This document shows positions 1 to 5,115 of a stretch of 5,115 nucleotides of DNA, one piece after another. Both the position numbers and the translations under genes were made by a program. The notes beneath the pieces are model-generated. The model ran no database searches and was not told the origin of the DNA. It worked only from the letters and a program-made list of their open reading frames with translations. This DNA is from Pseudomonadota bacterium (GTDB lineage Bacteria; Pseudomonadota; Alphaproteobacteria; Caulobacterales; Caulobacteraceae): contig JAEXJH010000406.1 of the NCBI GenBank assembly GCA_023445955.1, positions 1 to 5,115 of the forward strand. The letters are read 5' to 3'. Position 1 is the first letter of the stretch. Every line of letters begins with the position of its first letter.

Positions 1-1
1 G

Positions 2-130
2 CCTTGGGACGACGAAGCCGACGACGCGCCCCCCGCGCCCGCGGCGCCTCCGACCTACAAGCCGGTCTCCAAGGCCCGCCGCGACACCGCCGTCGACCAG
101 GACGAACTGCCGTTCGATCTGGACGACTAG
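2..130 (+). CDS. C-terminal end of an unidentified protein with an acidic QDELPF tail (partial)
   Basis: An open frame enters from the left edge and ends at TAG (128-130), giving the last 42 residues of a protein. They read as a disordered tail: an acidic start (PWDDEADD), a Pro/Ala-rich linker, a short basic stretch (YKPVSKARR) and an acidic end (DQDELPFDLDD). G/C-rich third positions support real coding. The hexamer QDELPF fits the QxxLxF form of the sliding-clamp-binding motif found in several DNA polymerase and repair proteins. It also loosely recalls the D-D-I-P-F tip of single-stranded DNA-binding protein, but SSB normally ends at that Phe and this protein has four more residues. Either reading would suggest a DNA replication or repair protein, but that is inference from a short motif. 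No catalytic domain is visible and the family cannot be named. Confidence 0.7.
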   Translation, partial: PWDDEADDAPPAPAAPPTYKPVSKARRDTAVDQDELPFDLDD

Positions 131-148
131 GTCGCATCACGCTTTCGG

Positions 149-175
149 GAACGGCGACCCGCGTTCGGTGTTTTT
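149..175 (+). terminator. possible weak intrinsic terminator after the upstream gene
   Basis: GAACG (149-153) and CGTTC (162-166) form a 5-bp inverted repeat around an 8-nt loop. Three bases further on there is a run of five T (171-175). It begins 19 bp after the stop codon at 128-130. A competing 4-bp pairing (CGGG 146-149 with CCCG 158-161) is also possible. The stem is short for an intrinsic terminator, so the call is tentative. Confidence 0.3.
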
Positions 176-192
176 CCATTGCTGCGGCGCAA

Positions 193-217
193 CGACGGGC
201 GTAAAGCGCCGCCGTCG
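193..217 (+). other. hairpin in the kup leader
   Basis: CGACG (193-197) pairs with CGTCG (213-217), and GGCG (198-201) with CGCC (207-210). The two stems stack with a 2-nt bulge (211-212) and a 5-nt loop TAAAG. No T-run follows, so it is not a standard terminator. It ends 35 bp before the kup start and 18 bp before its GGAG, so it would lie in the 5' untranslated region if transcription starts upstream of it. No known riboswitch class was recognised. In GC-rich DNA, stems of this size also arise by chance. Confidence 0.35.
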
Positions 218-252
218 GACGTGAGCCGGCGCATTGGAGCCTCGAGCTTTAC

Positions 253-2220
253 ATGGCGGGCAAAGACCCCCTCGCCGCTGACGCCTCCGCACCTTCGACA
301 ACTCAAGCTATCCACCACGGCCACGGCGCGTCGCGCTTCTGGCCGTTGGCGCTGGGCAGCGTGGGCGTCGTGTTTGGCGACATCGGCACCAGCCCTCTCT
401 ACGCCTTCCGCGACGCGCTGGCCGAAGCCGCGCGTGACGGCCTGGTGCGCGCCGAGATCATGGGCGTGCTGTCTCTCGCCCTGTGGGCGCTGATCCTGGT
501 CGTGACGGTCAAATACGTCCTCTTCCTGATGCGCGCCTCCAACAAGGGCGAAGGCGGGGTGCTGTCGCTGATGGCCCTGGCCCAGCAGGGCGCCAAGGGT
601 CGCACGGGCCTGATCTTCGCCCTCGGCGCCATCGGCGCAGCGCTGTTCTATGGCGATGGCGTGATCACCCCGGCCGTGTCGGTGCTGTCGGCGGTCGAGG
701 GCCTGAAGTCCGTGCCCGGCTTCTCGCACTGGTTCGGCACGCAGGAGGTGATCGTCACCGCCCTGGTGATCCTAACCGTCCTGTTCTCGTTCCAGGCCAA
801 GGGCACGGCCAAGATGGCCGGCGTGTTCGGCCCGGTGATGGTCTGCTGGTTCCTGTGCCTGGGGGCCATGGGCCTGTGGCACATCAAGGACGATCCCAGC
901 GTGCTGGGCGCGATCTCGCCGACCTACGCGATCTATTTCCTGACCCATCACGGCCTGACCGGCTTCCTGGTCATGGGCGCTGTGTTCCTGACCGTGACCG
1001 GGGCCGAAGCCCTGACCGCCGACATGGGTCACTTCGGCCGCGGCCCGATCCAGCTGTCGTGGTTCGGCCTGGCGCTGCCGATGCTGGCCCTGAACTATTT
1101 CGGCCAGGCCGCTCTGGCCTCGAAGGCCCTCACGGCCGCCACTGCCGCCGGGACCGCGCTACCGAACGCCGACTGGTTCTTCCTGATGGCGCCGCACCAG
1201 TGGCGCCTGGGCCTGGTGCTGTTCTCGGGCCTGGCCACCGTCATCGCCAGCCAGGCGGTGATCACCGGCGCCTTCTCCCTGACCCAGCAGGCGATCCAGC
1301 TGGGCCTCTTGCCGCGCATGGACATCAAGATCACCTCGACCACCGAGGCCGGCCAGATCTATGTCGCGCCGATCAACTGGCTGCTGTTCGTCGGCGTCGT
1401 GCTGGTGGTGCTGTCGTTCCGCTCGTCCAGCGCCCTGGCCCACGCCTACGGCATCTCGGTGACCGGCACGATGGTGGTCACCACCCTGCTGGCCTACATC
1501 GTCGTGCGCCATGTCTGGAAGTGGAGCCTGTGGGCGACTCTCGCCCTCATCGTGCCGCTGCTGGCCCTGGACCTGACCTTCTTCAGCGCCAACCTGCTGA
1601 AGGTCCTGACCGGCGGCTGGGTCCCCCTGACGCTGGGCGCGGGCCTATGCCTGCTAATGGCGGTCTTCGTGGGCGCCACTGAGCGCCTGCGCGTCAAGCT
1701 CAGCAAGGACGGCCTGCCGTTCGCGGACTTCCGCGAGATGCTGGCCCGCCGACCGGCCGCCTCGACGCCCGGCACGGCCGTCTACCTGACCTCGGACCCG
1801 GACACGACGCCGCCGGCCCTGATGCACAGCCTCAAGCACTTCAAGGTGCTGCATGAGCGCAACGTGCTGCTGAAGGTGGTCAACGAGACCACGCCCTACG
1901 TGCCCGACGATCAGCGGATCGAGACCAAGGCCCTGGACGATCGCTTCTCGCTGGTCACCCTGCGCTACGGCTACATGGAAAGCCCGAACATTCCACAGGC
2001 CCTGGCGGCTTGTCGCAAGCAGGGCCTGAAGTTCGACATCATGAGCACGTCGTTCTTCGTCAGCCGCCGCACGATCGTGCCGTCGGTGGCGGCCGACGCC
2101 ATGCCGCCGTGGAAGCGCAAGCTCTTCACCTTCCTGACCCGCAACGCGGCCGACCCAACCACCTTCTTCCACCTGCCGCCTGGGCGCGTGGTGGAGCTGG
2201 GCGCGCAGGTCAGCCTGTAG
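253..2220 (+). CDS. kup: Kup-family low-affinity potassium uptake transporter
   Basis: Inner-membrane K+ uptake protein of the Kup/HAK/KT family, which takes up potassium by K+/H+ symport. The 655 residues match the usual bacterial length of about 620-660. The N-terminus (1-29) is hydrophilic with a His cluster (HHGHG, 21-25). The signature G-D-I-G-T-S-P-L-Y lies at 42-50 in the first membrane segment. Further family landmarks are NKGEGG (97-102), FYGDGVITPA (132-141), TGAEALTADMGHFG (249-262) and NYFGQ (281-285). About twelve hydrophobic segments run to about residue 475, followed by a cytoplasmic domain (about 480-655) ending in the typical GRVVELGAQVSL. The acidic residues D43, E149 and E252 probably match carboxylates needed for transport in E. 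coli Kup; that alignment was made by eye. ATG 253 is the only sensible start: no start codon lies upstream in frame, and TTG 346 or GTG 361 would cut into the first helix. A GGAG (236-239) lies 13 bp upstream, a rather long spacing. The gene converges on the neighbouring dehydrogenase with 4 bp between stops, and nothing suggests a shared operon. Confidence 0.97.
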   Translation: MAGKDPLAADASAPSTTQAIHHGHGASRFWPLALGSVGVVFGDIGTSPLYAFRDALAEAARDGLVRAEIMGVLSLALWALILVVTVKYVLFLMRASNKGEGGVLSLMALAQQGAKGRTGLIFALGAIGAALFYGDGVITPAVSVLSAVEGLKSVPGFSHWFGTQEVIVTALVILTVLFSFQAKGTAKMAGVFGPVMVCWFLCLGAMGLWHIKDDPSVLGAISPTYAIYFLTHHGLTGFLVMGAVFLTVTGAEALTADMGHFGRGPIQLSWFGLALPMLALNYFGQAALASKALTAATAAGTALPNADWFFLMAPHQWRLGLVLFSGLATVIASQAVITGAFSLTQQAIQLGLLPRMDIKITSTTEAGQIYVAPINWLLFVGVVLVVLSFRSSSALAHAYGISVTGTMVVTTLLAYIVVRHVWKWSLWATLALIVPLLALDLTFFSANLLKVLTGGWVPLTLGAGLCLLMAVFVGATERLRVKLSKDGLPFADFREMLARRPAASTPGTAVYLTSDPDTTPPALMHSLKHFKVLHERNVLLKVVNETTPYVPDDQRIETKALDDRFSLVTLRYGYMESPNIPQALAACRKQGLKFDIMSTSFFVSRRTIVPSVAADAMPPWKRKLFTFLTRNAADPTTFFHLPPGRVVELGAQVSL

Positions 2221-2225
2221 AGGCT
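2212..2225. other. small hairpin spanning the convergent gene ends
   Basis: AGCCT (2212-2216) and AGGCT (2221-2225) form a perfect 5-bp inverted repeat around the loop GTAG. The loop contains the kup TAG stop, and the right arm includes the last base of the opposite-strand TAA stop. No T-run follows on either strand, so a bidirectional intrinsic terminator is not supported. It is the only structured element between these convergent genes. Confidence 0.3.
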
Positions 2226-3142
2226 TAGCCCTCGACCGCCTGCTCCACGGCCAGCGCCAGGTCCAGCGCGCGGGAGGCCTCTTCGCCGGTCACGACCGGG
2301 CGAGGAGCCTCACCGCGCACGGCCTTCAGGAAGCCGGCGACCGACAGGCCCAGCGGATCCTTGCCGGCCGGGGTCTCGGTGAAGTTCTCGATCAGCGGGA
2401 ACGGCGTGGTGTTGCGGAAGGCCCGCGTCAGGAAGTCGATCTCGACCTCGCCCGAGGGGTAGACGACCTTCATGGTCCGCTCGCGGGCTTCGGCGACACG
2501 GGAGCTGTCGAACACGGCGATGAAGCCGTTCTCGAACATCGCCTCGACCTTCACCCAATCCAGCGAGGTCGAGCGGGTTATCGCCCCCTCGCCGTCCACC
2601 GTCATCGGCTGGGCCTCGCAGATCGCCAGCGCCAGGTCGATGTCGTGGATCATCAGGTCCAGCACCACCGAGACGTCGAGATTGCGGTCCGAGGGCGTGC
2701 CGCGACGGACGGCTTCCAGGCGCAGCGGCTGCTCGGGAATGTCCAAGAGGCCCATGGCCTGGAACACCACCCGCTCCTGGTGCCCGCAGGCGAGCGGCAC
2801 GCCGGCCTTGGCGGCGGCGGCGACCAGTCGGTCGGCGTCCTCGGGCATCACGGCCAGGGGCTTTTCCGAATAAACCGGCTTGCCCGCCTTCAGCGCCTTC
2901 AGCGCCGCCTCGGCGTGATGCACGGCGGGCGTTGCGACCGTGACCACGTCGACGGCGGCCAGGAAGGCGTTCATGTCGTCGAAGCCCTCGGCGCCCAGTG
3001 GCTCGGCCAGGGCCTTGGCGCGCGACAGGTCGATGTCGAACACGCCGACCAGGGTCACGCCGTCCAACTCGGCGTACTTCTTGGCGTGGTAGCCGCCGAA
3101 CACTCCGGCGCCGACGACGCCCGCTTTCAGAGTCTGGGTCAT
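2225..3142 (-). CDS. Gfo/Idh/MocA-family NAD(P)-dependent sugar dehydrogenase, GnnA-like
   Basis: A cytoplasmic oxidoreductase of 305 residues with the two-domain Gfo/Idh/MocA layout. The N-terminal Rossmann fold (about 5-122) has the dinucleotide motif G-A-G-V-F-G at 11-16, an acidic end of strand two (D36-I-D38), the family motif EKP at 93-95 with the catalytic-type Lys94, and GHQER at 120-124. The C-terminal domain carries DLMIHDIDL (162-170), with the Asp162/His166 pair expected at the active site. The HAKKYAEL start, the DVSVVLDLMIHDID block and the FENGFIAVFDSSRV block (203-216) resemble the subfamily that includes GnnA. GnnA oxidises the 3-hydroxyl of UDP-GlcNAc so that GnnB can aminate it for N-acylated lipid A. 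That narrower assignment comes from remembered family sequence and is an inference. No gnnB or lpx gene lies in the window. ATG 3142 has GGAG on the minus strand (3158-3155) 12 bp upstream. Other sugar or inositol dehydrogenase activities remain possible. Confidence 0.93.
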   Translation of the reverse strand: MTQTLKAGVVGAGVFGGYHAKKYAELDGVTLVGVFDIDLSRAKALAEPLGAEGFDDMNAFLAAVDVVTVATPAVHHAEAALKALKAGKPVYSEKPLAVMPEDADRLVAAAAKAGVPLACGHQERVVFQAMGLLDIPEQPLRLEAVRRGTPSDRNLDVSVVLDLMIHDIDLALAICEAQPMTVDGEGAITRSTSLDWVKVEAMFENGFIAVFDSSRVAEARERTMKVVYPSGEVEIDFLTRAFRNTTPFPLIENFTETPAGKDPLGLSVAGFLKAVRGEAPRPVVTGEEASRALDLALAVEQAVEG

Positions 3143-3164
3143 GCGCGGTGTCTACTCCGCTTCG

Positions 3165-3196
3165 GTGACGCATAGAAGCACTGGAGCCATCGTCAC
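3165..3196. repeat. spaced inverted repeat GTGACG-N20-CGTCAC
   Basis: GTGACG (3165-3170) and CGTCAC (3191-3196) are perfect inverted copies separated by 20 bp, just upstream of the minus-strand dehydrogenase. The right copy coincides with the proposed -35 box of that gene, so a regulator bound here could affect its promoter. A 6-bp match in a region of this size could also be chance. Confidence 0.3.
3169..3196 (-). promoter_or_regulatory. possible promoter for the minus-strand dehydrogenase
   Basis: On the minus strand, GTGACG (3196-3191) differs by one base from the TTGACG -35 box typical of housekeeping promoters in this group. It is followed after 16 bp by TATGCG (3174-3169). Transcription would start near 3162, leaving a leader of about 20 nt that still contains the GGAG ribosome-binding site. 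The -10 match is poor and the call is weak. Confidence 0.22.
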
Positions 3197-3202
3197 GGGC
3201 GC

Positions 3203-3225
3203 GCTAAACATCCGTTTAAATTAGC
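3203..3225. promoter_or_regulatory. nested palindrome, candidate operator between divergent genes
   Basis: The only AT-rich patch in the divergent intergenic region holds two overlapping perfect inverted repeats. The outer one is GCTAA (3203-3207) with TTAGC (3221-3225), spaced by 13 bp. The inner one is TAAAC (3205-3209) with GTTTA (3214-3218), spaced by 4 bp. The size and symmetry suit a dimeric repressor such as a TetR- or LysR-type protein, but no regulator gene is present in the window. GCTAAACA also partly resembles the GCTANAWC -10 element of Caulobacter-type promoters, without a convincing -35 upstream. It ends 32 bp before the ATG of the plus-strand reductase, a position from which it could control that gene. 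Confidence 0.45.
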
Positions 3226-3257
3226 AACGCTCGGCTACGAGCCAGGGAGGAACCACC

Positions 3258-4283
3258 ATGACCACCTCGCGCGAGATCCGCCTCAAGAGCCGTCCCGTGG
3301 GCCTGCCCAAGGACTCAGACTTCGAACTGGCCACAGTCGAGCTGGCCGCGCCGGGCGATTGCGAGGTGCAGGTCAAGAACCTGTGGATGTCGGTCGACCC
3401 CTATATGCGCGGCCGCATGTACGACCGTCCCAGCTACGTGCCGCCGTTCCAGATCGGCCAGGCCCTGCAAGGCGGCGCGATCGGTGAGGTCACCGCCTCC
3501 AACGATCCCGACTTCAAGCCGGGCGACATCGTCAACTCGATGTTCGGCTGGCGCGAAGCCTTCAATGCGAACCCAAAGTCGCTGGCCGCCGCCGGCATGG
3601 GCGCGATCACCAAGATCGAGACCCACGGCCTGCCGCCCCAGGCGTTCCTGAGCGTCGTGGGCATGCCGGGCATGACCGCCTATGCCGGCCTGCTGCGCGT
3701 CGCGGCGCTGAAGGACGGCGACGTGGTGTTCGTCTCGGCCGCCGCCGGCGCGGTGGGCTCGGTCGTCTGCCAGATCGCCAAGCTGAAGGGCCACACGGTG
3801 ATCGGCTCGGCCGGCGGCCCCGAGAAGGTGGCGTTCCTGAAGTCGATCGGCGTCGACCACGTCATCGACTACAAGGCCACGCCCGATGTCGTCGCCGAAC
3901 TGGCTAAGGTCGCCCCCAAGGGCATCGACGTCTATTTCGAGAACGTCGGCGGCATCCACCTCGAGGCGGCCATCAACTCGGCCCGCCCGTTCGCCCGCTT
4001 CGCCCTGTGCGGGATGATCTCGCAGTACAACGAGACCGGTAAGGCCGAAGGCCCGCCCAACATCATCCTGGCCGTCGGGAAGAGCCTGCGCCTGGAGGGC
4101 TTCATCGTCTCCAACCACTACGACCTCTATCCGCAGTTCGCCAAGGACATGGCCGAGTGGATCAAGGCCGGGAAGATCGTCTGGAAGGAGACCGTAGAGG
4201 ACGGCGTCGCGCGCGCTCCGGACGCGTTCCTCAAGCTCTTCACCGGCGAGAACCTGGGCAAGATGCTGGTGAAGCTGGGCTAG
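3258..4283 (+). CDS. zinc-free MDR-family NADP-dependent oxidoreductase (CurA/2-alkenal reductase type)
   Basis: A 341-residue cytoplasmic enzyme of the medium-chain dehydrogenase/reductase superfamily. It most resembles the group holding E. coli CurA (NADPH-dependent curcumin reductase, about 345 residues), plant 2-alkenal reductases and animal prostaglandin reductase. These reduce the C=C bond of alpha,beta-unsaturated carbonyls. The GroES-like N-terminal domain has the group marker SVDPYMRGRM (45-54) and lacks the cysteines that bind zinc in alcohol dehydrogenases. The Rossmann domain has AAAGAVGSVV (161-170), then GSAGGPEK (183-190), whose Lys190 suits the 2'-phosphate of NADPH. ENVGG (228-232), GMISQYN (252-258) and the C-terminal GENLGKMLVKL are also typical. 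The start is well supported: GGGAGG (3245-3250) lies 7 bp before ATG 3258. It is divergent from the sugar dehydrogenase and has a nested palindrome upstream. The physiological substrate cannot be read from sequence; detoxification of reactive enones is a guess from the family. Confidence 0.95.
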   Translation: MTTSREIRLKSRPVGLPKDSDFELATVELAAPGDCEVQVKNLWMSVDPYMRGRMYDRPSYVPPFQIGQALQGGAIGEVTASNDPDFKPGDIVNSMFGWREAFNANPKSLAAAGMGAITKIETHGLPPQAFLSVVGMPGMTAYAGLLRVAALKDGDVVFVSAAAGAVGSVVCQIAKLKGHTVIGSAGGPEKVAFLKSIGVDHVIDYKATPDVVAELAKVAPKGIDVYFENVGGIHLEAAINSARPFARFALCGMISQYNETGKAEGPPNIILAVGKSLRLEGFIVSNHYDLYPQFAKDMAEWIKAGKIVWKETVEDGVARAPDAFLKLFTGENLGKMLVKLG

Positions 4284-4295
4284 TTCTCGCCATCG

Positions 4296-4328
4296 CCTGG
4301 GGGTAGATGGACGCCATCTGCCCCCAGG
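4296..4328 (+). promoter_or_regulatory. strong 15-bp hairpin overlapping the kdsA ribosome-binding site
   Basis: CCTGGGGG (4296-4303), T4304 and AGATGG (4305-4310) pair with CCATCT (4314-4319), G4320 and CCCCCAGG (4321-4328) around the 3-nt loop ACG. That makes 14 Watson-Crick pairs plus one G-U wobble, with no bulge. It begins 13 bp after the reductase stop codon and ends 9 bp before the kdsA start codon. The AGG at 4326-4328 is the first part of the kdsA Shine-Dalgarno AGGAG (4326-4330), so the folded RNA would partly hide the ribosome-binding site. No T-run follows on either strand, which argues against a standard intrinsic terminator. It may still end or slow transcription from the upstream gene, protect a 3' end, or act as a DNA palindrome. 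Confidence 0.75.
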
Positions 4329-4330
4329 AG
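4326..4330 (+). promoter_or_regulatory. Shine-Dalgarno AGGAG of kdsA
   Basis: AGGAG lies 7 bp before ATG 4338, an ideal spacing. It fixes the kdsA start and agrees with the conserved N-terminus of the family. Three of its five bases sit in the base of the adjoining hairpin. Confidence 0.8.
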
Positions 4331-4337
4331 ATTCCGC

Positions 4338-5115
4338 ATGCCCGTCGCCCACCTCAAGCGCTGGAACATCTCGATCGGCGACGGCCAGCCCATGGCGGTG
4401 ATCGCCGGCCTGAACGTGCTGGAGGACCTGGACCTGGCGCTGAAGGTCGGGACCGAGCTGAAGGCGATCTGCGCCGATCTCGGCCTGCCCTATGTCTTCA
4501 AGGCCAGCTTCGACAAGGCCAACCGCTCGTCGATCAAGAGCTATCGTGGGCCGGGCCTGACCGAGGGCCTGAAGATGCTGGCCGAGGTCAAGCGCCAGCT
4601 GAACGTGCCGATCTGCACCGACCTGCACGAGGTCGAGCAGGCCGAACCGGTGGCCGCCGTCGCCGACCTCGTCCAGGTCCCCGCCTTCCTGGTGCGCCAG
4701 ACCGACCTGATCGTCGCCACCGCCAGGGCCACGGCCGCCCAGCAGGGCATCATGCACGCCAAGAAGGCGCAGTTCATCGCGCCCTGGGACTGCAAGAATA
4801 TCATCAGCAAGGCCCGCGAGGCCGCGCCTGATCTCGAGATCATGCTGTGCGAGCGCGGCGCTTCGTTCGGCTACAATAACCTGGTCGTCGACATGCTGGG
4901 CATCGCCGAGATGCAGGCCCTGGGCGTGCCGGTGTCGATCGACGCCACTCACGCCGTGCAGTTGCCGGGCGCCGACCCCCGCACCGGCGGGGCCTCGACC
5001 GGCGGCCGTCGCGCTGGCGTGCCAATCATCGCCAAGGCGGCCATCGCGGCCGGCGCCGACGCCATCTTCCTGGAGTTCCATCCGGACCCGGACAAGGCCC
5101 TGTGCGACGGCCCCA
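4338..5115 (+). CDS. kdsA: 3-deoxy-D-manno-octulosonate 8-phosphate (Kdo-8-P) synthase, 3' end cut off
   Basis: KdsA condenses phosphoenolpyruvate with D-arabinose 5-phosphate to form Kdo-8-phosphate, the precursor of the Kdo that links lipid A to the LPS core; it acts in the cytoplasm. The window holds 259 codons plus one base of a family usually about 280-290 residues long, so about 25 residues are missing. The (beta/alpha)8-barrel signatures are clear: AGLNVLE (23-29), FKASFDKANRSS (54-65), SYRGPGL (68-74), PAFLVRQTDL (115-124), ERGASFGYNNLVVDM (172-186), DATHAVQLPG (202-211) and HPDPDKALCDGP (248-259). KANRSS separates it from DAHP synthases. Asn26 replaces the metal-binding Cys of metallo-KdsA, and CDGP is also the metal-independent form. 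His205, Glu246 and Asp257 match the other three metal-site positions. PWDCKN and FGYNNL are closer to the metallo enzyme of Aquifex. The gene follows the reductase by 54 bp on the same strand, behind a strong hairpin, so co-transcription is possible but uncertain. Confidence 0.97.
   Translation, partial: MPVAHLKRWNISIGDGQPMAVIAGLNVLEDLDLALKVGTELKAICADLGLPYVFKASFDKANRSSIKSYRGPGLTEGLKMLAEVKRQLNVPICTDLHEVEQAEPVAAVADLVQVPAFLVRQTDLIVATARATAAQQGIMHAKKAQFIAPWDCKNIISKAREAAPDLEIMLCERGASFGYNNLVVDMLGIAEMQALGVPVSIDATHAVQLPGADPRTGGASTGGRRAGVPIIAKAAIAAGADAIFLEFHPDPDKALCDGP

Noticed and set aside
131..252. c-di-AMP or other known riboswitch upstream of kup
   Set aside because: The 122-bp leader shows only two small hairpins and none of the conserved sequence blocks that I associate with known potassium-related riboswitches.
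127..729. 200-codon minus-strand frame across the kup leader and 5' end
   Set aside because: It is antisense to the conserved first membrane segments of Kup and has Gln/His/Arg-rich content without any domain.
483..1682. 399-codon plus-strand frame within kup
   Set aside because: It is out of frame with a well-supported transporter, and its translation is an Arg/Pro/Gly-rich string typical of a shifted high-GC frame.
2310..3173. 287-codon minus-strand frame overlapping the sugar dehydrogenase
   Set aside because: It is a frame-shifted reading of the same gene with Arg/Gly-rich composition; the overlapping frame carries all the Gfo/Idh/MocA motifs.
4296..4328. Standard Rho-independent terminator call for the large hairpin
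   Set aside because: Neither strand has a T-run after the stem, and the stem overlaps the kdsA Shine-Dalgarno. A non-canonical terminator role is left open, but the standard label is not supported.
3315..5081. Long minus-strand open frame (588 codons) opposite the MDR reductase and kdsA
   Set aside because: It lies antisense to two clearly recognisable genes and runs through their intergenic gap. Its product is a low-complexity Asp/Gly/His/Leu-rich string with no family motif. Such frames are common opposite high-GC genes.
4338..5115. DAHP synthase (aromatic pathway) instead of KdsA
   Set aside because: KANRSS, RQTDL, FGYNNLVVDM and HPDPDKALCDGP are KdsA signatures, and the sequence aligns by eye along its whole length with KdsA.
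1..5115. Defence island, mobile element or novel multi-gene system
   Set aside because: The genes are ordinary housekeeping or metabolic types with uniform high-GC codon use. No transposase, integrase, toxin-antitoxin pair, direct repeats or composition break was seen.

Overview
The window comes from a high-GC alphaproteobacterium, most likely Caulobacter or a close relative. The evidence is strong G/C bias at third codon positions, short intergenic gaps, a Kup-type K+ transporter, and LPS-type genes whose sequences fit that group. The genus is an inference from composition and protein style, not from a search. Protein-coding genes fill almost all of the window. No rRNA, tRNA, CRISPR array, insertion sequence or phage gene was seen.

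Layout from left to right: (1) the last 42 codons of a + strand gene (2-130), whose product ends in an acidic, disordered tail carrying QDELPF; (2) a 122-bp leader with two small hairpins; (3) kup (253-2220, +), a complete 655-residue potassium transporter; (4) after only 4 bp, the convergent end of a Gfo/Idh/MocA-family sugar dehydrogenase (2225-3142, -), which resembles the UDP-GlcNAc 3-dehydrogenases (GnnA type) of lipid A synthesis; (5) a 115-bp divergent intergenic region (3143-3257) with an AT-rich nested palindrome and a second spaced inverted repeat; (6) a zinc-free MDR-family NADP-dependent oxidoreductase of the CurA/alkenal reductase type (3258-4283, +); (7) a 54-bp gap holding a near-perfect 15-bp hairpin whose right arm overlaps the next gene's Shine-Dalgarno sequence; (8) kdsA (4338 to the window end, +), Kdo-8-phosphate synthase, cut off about 25 residues before its expected C-terminus.

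The genes do not form one obvious pathway. Two of them fit the outer membrane: KdsA makes the Kdo-8-phosphate precursor of the LPS inner core, and the Gfo/Idh protein may supply the 3-amino sugar precursor of lipid A. Kup handles potassium uptake, and the MDR reductase probably reduces reactive enones or similar compounds. No previously undescribed multi-gene system is evident. The most noteworthy non-coding signal is the strong hairpin at 4296-4328, which could occlude the kdsA ribosome-binding site. Next are the KdsA sequence, which pairs a metallo-type body with non-metallo hallmark residues, and the palindromes between the divergent genes.
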